From: Pseudomonas duriflava
GTDB lineage: Bacteria; Pseudomonadota; Gammaproteobacteria; Pseudomonadales; Pseudomonadaceae
Direction of reading: 5' to 3'
Assembly: GCF_007830155.1 (NCBI RefSeq)
Contig: NZ_VLKY01000012.1
Location: 1-64,000, forward strand
DNA: 64,000 nt
The number at the start of each line of letters is the position of its first letter. Within the stretch, counting starts at the first letter, position 1. The position numbers and the translations under genes were made by a program. Below, piece after piece: positions 1 to 9,221 of the stretch. The notes under the pieces were generated by a model, which was not told where the DNA came from, did not search any database, and was given only the letters and a program-made list of their open reading frames with translations.

Positions 1-449
<449 letters not shown>

Positions 450-601
450 GCAAAGGTCTATCTCAAAGGCGGGCCACGGGTAGCAAAATCCATATTGATC
501 TGCCGCTAGGCGTGGCCGGCATGAAAAGGGATGCGTATCCTAGCACCTCATCGCTTGCTGGCGCTAAAGACCGGCAAGCCCCGGAACGAGTTCATCGCGT
601 C

Positions 602-1972
602 ATGACAGCTATTTCTCGCCGTACTCTCGGGCTGTTGATCAGCCTGCTCTGCGCACCGCTCCCAGCCTGGGCCGCCGAAAGCCAACTTACCCATGAATAC
701 CAGCTCGATAATGGGCTTACCGTCATAGTGCGGGAAGATCATCGGGCGCCGGTGGTCGTTTCGCAACTGTGGTACAAAATAGGCTCCAGCTATGAAACCC
801 CCGGCTCGACCGGCCTCTCCCATGCTCTTGAACATATGATGTTCAAAGGCAGCAGTAAGACAGGCCCTGGCGAAGCCTCATTAATCCTGCGTGATCTGGG
901 CGCCAAAGAAAATGCCTTTACCTCAGATGACTATACGGCTTATTACCAGGTATTGGCCAAGGATCGCCTGCCGGTAGCGCTCGAACTCGAAGCGGATCGC
1001 ATGGCTACGCTTCGCCTGCCCGCCGATGAATTCAGCCGCGAGATGGAAGTCATCAAGGAAGAACGCCGCCTGCGGACTGATGACCAGCCCATGGCATTGG
1101 CCTATGAGCGCTTCAATGCTGCAGCTTATCCTGCGAGTGGCTATCGTACACCGACCATAGGCTGGCCAGCCGACCTGAAACGGATGACCATTGATGAGCT
1201 CCGCCACTGGTATCAAACCTGGTACGCACCTAACAACGCGACGCTAGTCGTCGTAGGCGACGTTGCAGGCGAAGAAGTGAAACAACTGGCCGAGCGCTAT
1301 TTCGGCAAGACTCCTGCGCGAGCCGTCCCTGCGGCCAAACGTCCGCTCGAACTGAACACTCCTGGCGAGCGACGGCTTGTGCTCCCGGTCAGGACACAGA
1401 TCCCGGCACTCTTGATGGGCTTTAACGTGCCTGGCATGGCCAGCGCTGAAAATCCACGCGACGTGCAAGCCCTGCGATTGATCTCCGCCCTTCTCGACGG
1501 CGGTTACAGTGCCCGCCTTGCCACACAGCTAGAGCGTGACGAGGAGCTAGTAAGCGGCGCCTCTGCTTCCTACGAAGCGTACACGCGAGGCGATAGCTTG
1601 TTCATGCTTAGCGCCACGCCAAATATGCAGAAGGGCAAGACGCTTGACGATGTAGAAAAGGGCTTGTGGAAACAGCTTGATGTGCTCAAAAGCACACCAC
1701 CAACCCCTGCAGAACTTGAGCGTGTCCGGGCTCAACTCATTGCAGGTCTTGTTTATGAGCGCGACTCTATTACTGCACAGGCCAGTAGCATAGGTCAGCT
1801 GGAAAGTATCGGCCTGTCCTGGCATCTGATGGACAATGAACTGTCGGAATTACAGTCCATCACGCCAGCCGACATCCAGCGGGCAGCCCGTACCTATTTT
1901 ATCCGCACGCGCCTGACCATTGCCCACGTCATTCCGGAAACCTCGTCCGTGCAGCAGGAGGCTCGCCAATGA
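602..1972 (+). CDS. M16 family zinc metallopeptidase, catalytic partner (secreted)
   Basis: 456-residue insulinase/pitrilysin (M16) peptidase. The inverted zinc motif HALEH is at residues 74-78, with a distal acidic ligand expected in KEERRLR. I chose the ATG at 602 rather than an upstream in-frame ATG at 512 because it puts a clean signal peptide first (MTAISRRTLGLLISLL, cleavage after PAWA), implying a periplasmic enzyme. The next gene overlaps its stop (ATGA), so the two are translationally coupled. The neighbour lacks the zinc motif, the usual active/inactive M16 heterodimer arrangement, and Pseudomonas carries the same pair beside ftsY. Substrate unknown. Confidence 0.92.
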   Translation: MTAISRRTLGLLISLLCAPLPAWAAESQLTHEYQLDNGLTVIVREDHRAPVVVSQLWYKIGSSYETPGSTGLSHALEHMMFKGSSKTGPGEASLILRDLGAKENAFTSDDYTAYYQVLAKDRLPVALELEADRMATLRLPADEFSREMEVIKEERRLRTDDQPMALAYERFNAAAYPASGYRTPTIGWPADLKRMTIDELRHWYQTWYAPNNATLVVVGDVAGEEVKQLAERYFGKTPARAVPAAKRPLELNTPGERRLVLPVRTQIPALLMGFNVPGMASAENPRDVQALRLISALLDGGYSARLATQLERDEELVSGASASYEAYTRGDSLFMLSATPNMQKGKTLDDVEKGLWKQLDVLKSTPPTPAELERVRAQLIAGLVYERDSITAQASSIGQLESIGLSWHLMDNELSELQSITPADIQRAARTYFIRTRLTIAHVIPETSSVQQEARQ

Positions 1973-3426
1973 TTTCTCGCCTTATATCTACGACTGGCAT
2001 CCTGCTGAGCCTGGCTCTATTAACAGGCTGTCAGGGCACCTCGCCTCTTGCAGACAGCGCGGCCGCTTATCCTCAGGTACAGTCACTGGCTGCCTTGAGC
2101 AAGCAGTCGCCGGTTACCCGCCCACTCAACATCCAGAGTTGGCGGACCGCGGAAGGTGCCCGCGTGCTATTCGTAGCCGCTACAGAACTGCCCATGTTTG
2201 ACCTGCGCCTGACTTTTGCAGCTGGCAGCAGCCAGGACGGCAAACAACCCGGCATTGCCATGCTGACCAATGGCATGCTCAACGAAGGCATTGCTGGAAT
2301 GGATACCACCGCCATTGCCACTGGATTCGAAAACCTCGGCGCAGACTTCACCAACGGCGCCTATCGAGACATGGCTGTAGCCAGTTTGCGAACCTTGTCC
2401 GACCCGACCAAGAGCGGCCCGGCGCTCGACCTGTTTGCACGTGTGGTTGGGCAGCCTACCTTTCCTTCCGCTGCCTTTGAGCGAATCAGAAATCAACTGT
2501 TGACCAGCATCGACTATAAGCAGCAGGACCCCGGTGCGTTGGCAGGCGACATGCTGATGAAACGGCTTTACGGCAATCATCCTTATGCCCACCCAAGCAT
2601 AGGCACCGCTGATTCGCTGAAAACAATCACACCTGCTCAACTGCGGACGTTTCATCAGCGAGCCTATACAGCTGGCAATGCTGTTATCGCATTAACGGGT
2701 GACCTTACCCGCGCCCAGGCTGAGGCGATTGCCGCCCAGGTATCCCATGCCCTGCCCAAAGGGCCAGCGCTACCCCAGGTTGCACAACCGTCACCGCCTA
2801 CAGGCGGCATCACCCATATTGAGTTTCCCTCTGAACAGACGCATCTGCTTCTGGCCGAGCAAGGTATTGCTCGTCGTGACCCTGATTACGCCGCGTTGTA
2901 TCTGGGTAATCAAATTCTGGGCGGCGGCGGGTTTGGTACACGCTTAATGACAGAGATACGTGAAAAGCGTGGACTGACCTATGGCGTCTACTCAGGATTT
3001 ACCCCAATGCAGGTACCAGGGCCCTTTACCATTACGCTGCAGACGCGTGCTGAAATGAGCCAGAACACACTGGCTCTGGTGCAAGATATCGTACGCCGTT
3101 ATCTTGCTGAAGGACCAACCCAAAAAGAGCTGGACGATGCCAAGCGGGAAATGACAGGAAGCTTTCCGCTGTCCACAGCCAGCAACAGCGCGATTGTCGC
3201 GCAGTTGGGTATGATCGGATTTTATGATCTTCCTCTTACCTTCTTAGATGATTTTATGAAGCAGATCCAGGACGTTACCCCTGAACAGGTACGCACCGCG
3301 CTGAACAAACACCTGTCGGCAGACCGTTTCGTCATCGTGACAGCCGGTCCAACCGTAGCGCAACAACCGCTTCCTCCTGCTGTGGAACGTGGCGCCACAC
3401 CACTGCCCAGCGTTCCGGAGCATTGA
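1969..3426 (+). CDS. M16 family peptidase-like lipoprotein, non-catalytic partner
   Basis: 485 residues. The N-terminus MISRLISTTGILLSLALL leads into a lipobox (LTGC), so the mature protein should be lipid-anchored on the periplasmic side. Two M16 halves are recognisable, the second with the GGGGFGTRL and REKRGLTY(G) signature of the substrate-clamping half. The position where the HxxEH motif should lie reads AMLTNGMLNEG, so zinc ligation is lost. Its start overlaps the stop of the catalytic M16 gene. It probably forms a heterodimer with that protein. Confidence 0.9.
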   Translation: MISRLISTTGILLSLALLTGCQGTSPLADSAAAYPQVQSLAALSKQSPVTRPLNIQSWRTAEGARVLFVAATELPMFDLRLTFAAGSSQDGKQPGIAMLTNGMLNEGIAGMDTTAIATGFENLGADFTNGAYRDMAVASLRTLSDPTKSGPALDLFARVVGQPTFPSAAFERIRNQLLTSIDYKQQDPGALAGDMLMKRLYGNHPYAHPSIGTADSLKTITPAQLRTFHQRAYTAGNAVIALTGDLTRAQAEAIAAQVSHALPKGPALPQVAQPSPPTGGITHIEFPSEQTHLLLAEQGIARRDPDYAALYLGNQILGGGGFGTRLMTEIREKRGLTYGVYSGFTPMQVPGPFTITLQTRAEMSQNTLALVQDIVRRYLAEGPTQKELDDAKREMTGSFPLSTASNSAIVAQLGMIGFYDLPLTFLDDFMKQIQDVTPEQVRTALNKHLSADRFVIVTAGPTVAQQPLPPAVERGATPLPSVPEH

Positions 3427-3427
3427 T

Positions 3428-4000
3428 ATGGCCCAGCAGAGTAAAGGCGGTCAACTCCGTATCATCGGCGGAGAATGGCGCAGTCGCCGCTTTACCTTTC
3501 CGGACGCGCCCGGCCTACGACCCACACCGGACCGCGTACGCGAGACACTTTTCAACTGGCTCGCGCCTTACTTGCCTGGCGCCCGAGTTCTTGACCCCTT
3601 CATTGGCAGCGGGGCGTTACTGCTAGAGGCTTTATCACGTGGTGCAGGTAGTACCGTGGGGCTGGATCTAAATCCTATCGCTGTAACAACCCTGCGAGGA
3701 CACCTTGATGAGTTGAGCTGCTCTTCGGCTCAGCTTGTTCAGCAGGACGCACTGGTCTATCTGAACCAGAAAGAAGCTTTGGCTTTCGATATTGTCTTTC
3801 TTGACCCACCTTTCCAGAAAGGCTTGCTCGAGCCAGCTTGTCATGCCTTGGAAACCCAGGGCTGGCTAGCCGAAGACGCCTGGGTCTATACCGAAAGTGA
3901 AGCCCGGCCCTCAGCGCTTACCTTACCAACCAACTGGCATCTGCACCGGGAAAAGAAGGCTGGCAGCGTTCACTATGCCCTATGGCATCGAATGGCCTAA
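3428..4000 (+). CDS. rsmD: 16S rRNA (guanine-N2-966) methyltransferase RsmD
   Basis: 190 residues, the usual length. It methylates N2 of G966 in 16S rRNA on the assembling 30S subunit using S-adenosylmethionine. The SAM motif LDPFIGSG is at about residues 55-62 and the catalytic DPPF of N-methyltransferases at 126-129. The N-terminal RIIGGEWRSR is characteristic of the family. The start ATG at 3428 lies one base after the stop of the M16 lipoprotein, so it belongs to the same transcript; a longer in-frame start at 3389 would lie inside that gene. Location between the M16 pair and coaD is conserved in Pseudomonas. Confidence 0.95.
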   Translation: MAQQSKGGQLRIIGGEWRSRRFTFPDAPGLRPTPDRVRETLFNWLAPYLPGARVLDPFIGSGALLLEALSRGAGSTVGLDLNPIAVTTLRGHLDELSCSSAQLVQQDALVYLNQKEALAFDIVFLDPPFQKGLLEPACHALETQGWLAEDAWVYTESEARPSALTLPTNWHLHREKKAGSVHYALWHRMA

Positions 4001-4007
4001 ATACCGT

Positions 4008-5045
4008 ATGCCCCAGCGCAGCCACTTATCCGAGCCAAATTTTACACCGGCCTGGTGGCTGCCAAGCGCTCACCTGCAAACACTATGGGGCTCTTTGTGG
4101 CGGCGCATTCCACTGATGACCCGCCCCCGCGAGCGCCTCTGGTTGGCGGATGGTGATTTTCTCGACTTGGATTGGTACGGCCCCGATGATCCTTCGGCAC
4201 CTGTGGTACTGGCCATCCATGGGCTAACTGGAAGCTCATCGTCTCATTACATCTTAGGTTTACAGTTAGCCCTAGCCCGGCAGGGCTGGGCCTGTGTAGG
4301 TCTGAACTGGCGAGGCTGCTCAGGCGAGCCTAATTTATTGCCGCGCGGCTATCACTCTGGCGTGACTGAAGACCTTGCTGCTGTTATTGACCACTTGCAA
4401 GCCAAGCGCCCAAAGGCTCCTCTGTATGCCGTTGGCTATTCGTTAGGCGGTAATGTGTTGCTCAAATACGTTGGCGAGACAGGCACCCGCTGCCCGCTCA
4501 AGGCGGCCGTTTCGGTATCGGTACCGTTTCGCCTGGATCTTTGTGCGGACAGAATTGGCATAGGCTTTTCTCGTATATACCAAGCACATTTCATGCGCGA
4601 GCTAGTGGCCTACGTCAGACGCAAACGCCAGGCACTTGAACAACGACAGCAGCATGAGCACCTGGCCTCGCTGGATGCACTCGGCACGCTGGAAAACATG
4701 CGCACGTTCTGGGATTTCGACGGTCGTATTACAGCCCCCCTTCATGGATTCCTTGACGCTCAGGATTACTACAGGCGCGCCTCCAGTCGCTACTATCTGG
4801 GAGGCATGCGCATCCCTACCTTAATGATTCAAGCAGAAGACGATCCCTTCATTGGCATCGATAGCCTGCCCGAGCCAGCGGAACTATCTGACTGCACAAC
4901 ATTCGAGCGACATGAACATGGAGGGCATGTAGGGTTTATTGGTGGCTCTTGGAGAAATCCGGATTATTACCTGGAGCGTCGAATACCCAGCTGGTTGGCA
5001 GACCGCCAAGCCGAGCCTCTTAACGATACATGCTCCGACAGTTAG
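4008..5045 (+). CDS. Alpha/beta hydrolase, YheT family
   Basis: 345 residues. An alpha/beta-hydrolase with the oxyanion-loop motif HGLTGSS at about 71-77, the nucleophile elbow GYSLGG (Ser145) and the C-terminal histidine in HGGHVGF. The N-terminal WWLPSAHLQT segment identifies the YheT/UPF0017 group of predicted esterases. The ATG at 4008 follows the rsmD stop by seven bases, so it is cotranscribed with rsmD; the longer frame from 3897 would overlap rsmD by about 100 bases. Substrate unknown; cytoplasmic since no signal peptide is seen. Confidence 0.88.
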   Translation: MPQRSHLSEPNFTPAWWLPSAHLQTLWGSLWRRIPLMTRPRERLWLADGDFLDLDWYGPDDPSAPVVLAIHGLTGSSSSHYILGLQLALARQGWACVGLNWRGCSGEPNLLPRGYHSGVTEDLAAVIDHLQAKRPKAPLYAVGYSLGGNVLLKYVGETGTRCPLKAAVSVSVPFRLDLCADRIGIGFSRIYQAHFMRELVAYVRRKRQALEQRQQHEHLASLDALGTLENMRTFWDFDGRITAPLHGFLDAQDYYRRASSRYYLGGMRIPTLMIQAEDDPFIGIDSLPEPAELSDCTTFERHEHGGHVGFIGGSWRNPDYYLERRIPSWLADRQAEPLNDTCSDS

Positions 5046-5235
5046 CCGATCAGCGAACAATATTTGCAGTCTTTTTTCGTTCCATTTTTCGGCTGATCTA
5101 TAACTGTTTGCGATTTTTACCGGATATTTCGTTTACTTTTTTTCCAGCTCATACACAATTGTTATCTGGGATAACGTCTTGATGCTTGGCCGTCCTGTCA
5201 GGCTGAGCTACCATCCAAGCCCCCACGGACCGTAA

Positions 5236-5733
<498 letters not shown>

Positions 5734-5740
5734 GCGCTAA

Positions 5741-6109
<369 letters not shown>

Positions 6110-6233
6110 TCGTCTAAACGAGCTTGCCATAGCCTTATAGGCCTCTTGGTCTGCCTCTTTGATATCGCTCTAAACGCTTCGCCGCCAACAGCTCACGCTT
6201 GAAGAGAAGCAGAACTTTATTGAAAGGCTAGAA

Positions 6234-6257
6234 AAAGCCGGTCATTTGACCGGCTTT
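6234..6257 (-). terminator. Rho-independent terminator of the small exported-protein gene
   Basis: Perfect 11-base-pair stem (AAAGCCGGTCA / TGACCGGCTTT) with a 2-base loop. Read on the minus strand it is followed by a T-rich tract and lies 14 bases past the stop of the gene ending at 6271. It could also act on the plus strand for the ferredoxin gene. Confidence 0.85.
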
Positions 6258-6270
6258 GAAGGTGCAAACC

Positions 6271-6633
6271 TTACTCGGTCTTCCCATATCCGCTGCGTGT
6301 ACATCCCAGGCAGCGAACAAAAGCCGCCTTGCCTGGCTCGACAACCAGAGCCTGTCCTGCCTCGCCAACGTTCCCACCCAACAGGGTGAACGGCAAGCTG
6401 ACCACGAACGCACCTGCGCCAATAGCCGTTGCAGCGATCAATAAGGGACGTGCGATCAAGAGATCGCCAATCATGGCATAACCCTTAGGCGCATTGGCAT
6501 CGGTTGTATAGCTCGGATTGCCACTGTTATAGCTGACTTCGTCAACACTGCTCGAAGCAGCCTGCGCCGGAGCCAAACCGACCAGAGCGATAAGAAAGGT
6601 CATCGTCGTGACCCAGGTGCGAAACAGGCTCAT
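6271..6633 (-). CDS. Small exported/membrane protein of unknown function
   Basis: 120 residues. A signal peptide is clear (basic start, hydrophobic [13 protein letters not shown], cleavage after AQA). The mature part has a Ser/Asn-rich stretch and one hydrophobic segment ([19 protein letters not shown]), then a short tail with two cysteines ([12 protein letters not shown]). Similar short proteins in Pseudomonas are often labelled multidrug transporter by database inheritance, but nothing here resembles a transporter. An AGGA-type ribosome site precedes the ATG and a strong terminator follows, so it is a real single-gene transcript. Function unknown. Confidence 0.75.
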   Translation of the reverse strand: MSLFRTWVTTMTFLIALVGLAPAQAASSSVDEVSYNSGNPSYTTDANAPKGYAMIGDLLIARPLLIAATAIGAGAFVVSLPFTLLGGNVGEAGQALVVEPGKAAFVRCLGCTRSGYGKTE

Positions 6634-6720
6634 ACATCCATCCTTTCAAGGAGAGGCGATTATCTTTCAACTATAAGCACCGCCTCTTGGGTTGTCGCGT
6701 CCTTTCAACGGAAGATAAGG

Positions 6721-7533
6721 TCATTCCGTCAGGGGTTTATGTCCAGCCTGCTGCCGATAGGCCCAGATCATCAGCCCTATGCCAAGCACAATCATCGGAA
6801 CGCAAAGTAGCTGTCCCATCGTCAGCCATCCCCACGCCAGATAGCCCAATTGTGCATCAGGGACACGTACGAACTCTACAGCGAAGCGGAAGAGACCGTA
6901 GCACAACACGAATAGGCCGGACACAGCCATAGTTGGCCTTGGCTTGCGGGAATACAGCCAGAGAATGACGAACAGGGCTACCCCCTCCAGAGCGAACTGG
7001 TACAGCTGAGAGGGATGTCGTGGCAGCTGGGAAGGATCGCTGTAAAGAGGAAAAATCATGGCCCACGGTACATCGGTCGGCTTGCCCCATAACTCTGCAT
7101 TGATGAAGTTGCCGATCCGCCCTGCGCCCAAACCGATCGGGACCAGCGGCGCGATAAAATCCATCAGTTGAAAGAAGCCTTTGTTATGACGTCGGCCGAA
7201 CCACCAGACCGCCAGAATGACACCCAGCAGGCCGCCATGAAAGGACATGCCGCCCTTCCATACTTCGAAAATCAATGTAGGGTTGGCAATGTACTCTTCT
7301 AGGTTATAGAACAAAACGTACCCTAACCGCCCGCCTACAATAACCCCGCAGGCTACCCAGAATACGAGGTCCGATAACGTCTCCTTGCTCCAGTTTGGAT
7401 CGAAGGTCTTGAGCCGACGCGATGCCAATAACCAGGCACCACCAATACCGATCAAGTACATCAGCCCGTACCAATGGATCTTCAGAGGACCAATTGCGAC
7501 CGCTACCGGGTCGATTTGTGGATAAGGCAGCAT
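6721..7533 (-). CDS. lgt: Prolipoprotein diacylglyceryl transferase
   Basis: 270 residues, integral inner-membrane enzyme. Lgt transfers diacylglycerol from phosphatidylglycerol to the lipobox cysteine of prolipoproteins, the first step of lipoprotein maturation. Seven or so hydrophobic segments are seen, with the essential SFHGGLLG motif near residues 95-102 and the Lgt signature [13 protein letters not shown] around 138-150. It lies downstream of the TauE-like permease on the same strand, a Pseudomonas arrangement, with 27 bases between them and a likely shared transcript. Confidence 0.97.
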   Translation of the reverse strand: MLPYPQIDPVAVAIGPLKIHWYGLMYLIGIGGAWLLASRRLKTFDPNWSKETLSDLVFWVACGVIVGGRLGYVLFYNLEEYIANPTLIFEVWKGGMSFHGGLLGVILAVWWFGRRHNKGFFQLMDFIAPLVPIGLGAGRIGNFINAELWGKPTDVPWAMIFPLYSDPSQLPRHPSQLYQFALEGVALFVILWLYSRKPRPTMAVSGLFVLCYGLFRFAVEFVRVPDAQLGYLAWGWLTMGQLLCVPMIVLGIGLMIWAYRQQAGHKPLTE

Positions 7534-7560
7534 TACAACTCCTTGAAAAGAAAGGGCAGC

Positions 7561-8343
7561 TCAGAGTAGAAAGCTCAGCCCTACACTGAATAACAACAAC
7601 GCAAATAAACGTTTTAGCAGGCGCGGCGATAATTTATGCGCTAAAACGGCCCCGAATCGGGCGAAGATCATGCTAGTCAAGGCGATGCCGGCCAAGGCAG
7701 GTAAATAAACAAAGCCAAGGCTCCACTCTGGCAGGCTATCTTCGTGCCAACCGACGAAGATAAACGAAAGAGCACCAAAAATGGCAATGGGTAAACCACA
7801 TGCCGCAGAAGTCGCCACAGCCTGTTGCATGCTGGCGCTCCGCCAAGTCAGGAAAGGCACGGTCAGCGATCCGCCGCCGATACCAAAAATGGCCGAAGCC
7901 CAGCCAACAATGACACCTGCGACGGTCAACCCTGAGCGCCCCGGAATGCCTTTGCTCGCCGTGGGTCGAATATCGAGCACCATTTGCAGCGCTACGAGAA
8001 TTGCGAACGTACCAATAATTTTCTGCAGAACAGGACCCTGAATATAAGACGCCGTTATGCCCCCAATAGCGCTGCCGAACACGATACCAACAGTCATCCA
8101 TATGACGATTGGCCACAACACTGCTTTCTTGCGGTGATGAGCCAGAATCGAATTAATGGATGTGAATACAATGGTCGCCAGCGAGGTGCCTACGGCTAAA
8201 TGGGTAAGTACATCAGCCGCCATGCCCTGTAATGTGAAGCTATAAACCAGCACCGGCACGATGATCAAGCCGCCACCGACGCCAAACAACCCGGCCAGCA
8301 CGCCTGCGCATGCGCCCAACACCAGATAGAGTACGAATTCCAC
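7561..8343 (-). CDS. TauE/SafE family permease (UPF0721)
   Basis: 260 residues with about eight hydrophobic segments and two glycine-rich repeats (GLFGVGGGLIIVP near the N-terminus and AIFGIGGGSLTVP in the second half), the hallmark of the TauE/SafE family of predicted sulfite/sulfonate or organic anion exporters. I prefer a GTG start at 8343: AGGAG lies six bases upstream and the protein then begins VEFVLYLVLGAC, matching the family start. The frame is open up to 8394, but that extension has no ribosome site. Substrate not predictable from sequence. Confidence 0.88.
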   Translation of the reverse strand: MEFVLYLVLGACAGVLAGLFGVGGGLIIVPVLVYSFTLQGMAADVLTHLAVGTSLATIVFTSINSILAHHRKKAVLWPIVIWMTVGIVFGSAIGGITASYIQGPVLQKIIGTFAILVALQMVLDIRPTASKGIPGRSGLTVAGVIVGWASAIFGIGGGSLTVPFLTWRSASMQQAVATSAACGLPIAIFGALSFIFVGWHEDSLPEWSLGFVYLPALAGIALTSMIFARFGAVLAHKLSPRLLKRLFALLLFSVGLSFLL

Positions 8344-8448
8344 ACCGACTCCTGCGAAGCAAAGCGGCCATGGTAGCCCAATCGCTCCGGTCAAACGAGC
8401 GCAGGCTTATGACTTCATACCAGATCTATCTTAGGAGAACGTTTTTCG

Positions 8449-9195
8449 ATGTGCCTGATCGTATTTGCCTGGCGCCCTGGGAAGGCCGAGCCGCTAATCC
8501 TTGCTGCGAATCGGGATGAGTTTTATGCTCGCCCAGCCGCACCACTCGCCCGCTGGGAAGATACCTCACCCATTATCGGCGGTCGCGACCTCACTGCTGG
8601 CGGAACCTGGCTAGCCGCCGCGCCCGGTGGACGTTTTGCCGCGTTGACCAACATACGTGACCCTCATCAGACTCCCTCCGAACGCTCACGAGGCGAGCTA
8701 ACAACCCGCTACCTGCTAGGCACGTTGTCCGCAGAAGCCTATATGACGGAAGTAGCCCAGCACAGCCACGCCTATACAGGATTCAATCTGCTGCTTGGCG
8801 ACCGGCACACACTATGGCACCTCAATTCCAGAAGCAATCATCCACGCCGCCTCGAAGCAGGGCTTTATGGTGTCTCGAACGCAGATCTGGATACGCCTTG
8901 GCCTAAACTTCTCAGAGCCAAGGAAGCGTTGAATAAAGCACTTAACGAGGCCACAGATGACAATCTTTTTGCCTTATTAGGTGATACATGGCGACCAGAC
9001 CCTGCCACGCTACCGCATACCGGTGTTAGCGCCGAACTCGAGCATCTTCTTTCGAGCGTTTTCATCAGCAGTAGGCATTACGGCACCCGGGCAAGTACCG
9101 TTTTACGTTTAAATCAGGAAGGATTGATACAACTTGTAGAGCGTCGTTTCGGCGAACAAGGTGTATTCCTGGGAGAAGCTCGCCAAACTCTTTAA
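8449..9195 (+). CDS. NRDE family protein (TANGO2-like)
   Basis: 248 residues. Begins MCLIVFAW with the NRDE signature AANRDEFYARP shortly after, then GGRDLTAGGTWLA, all typical of the NRDE/TANGO2 family, which keeps an N-terminal cysteine reminiscent of Ntn hydrolases. No signal peptide. TAGGAG sits about 12 bases before the ATG. It is divergent from the TauE/lgt unit and convergent with ptsP. Roles proposed for eukaryotic relatives involve haem or lipid metabolism; nothing in this context fixes a function. Confidence 0.87.
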   Translation: MCLIVFAWRPGKAEPLILAANRDEFYARPAAPLARWEDTSPIIGGRDLTAGGTWLAAAPGGRFAALTNIRDPHQTPSERSRGELTTRYLLGTLSAEAYMTEVAQHSHAYTGFNLLLGDRHTLWHLNSRSNHPRRLEAGLYGVSNADLDTPWPKLLRAKEALNKALNEATDDNLFALLGDTWRPDPATLPHTGVSAELEHLLSSVFISSRHYGTRASTVLRLNQEGLIQLVERRFGEQGVFLGEARQTL

Positions 9196-9221
9196 GCTCG
9201 GCGAGACGATGCAGCAATCCG

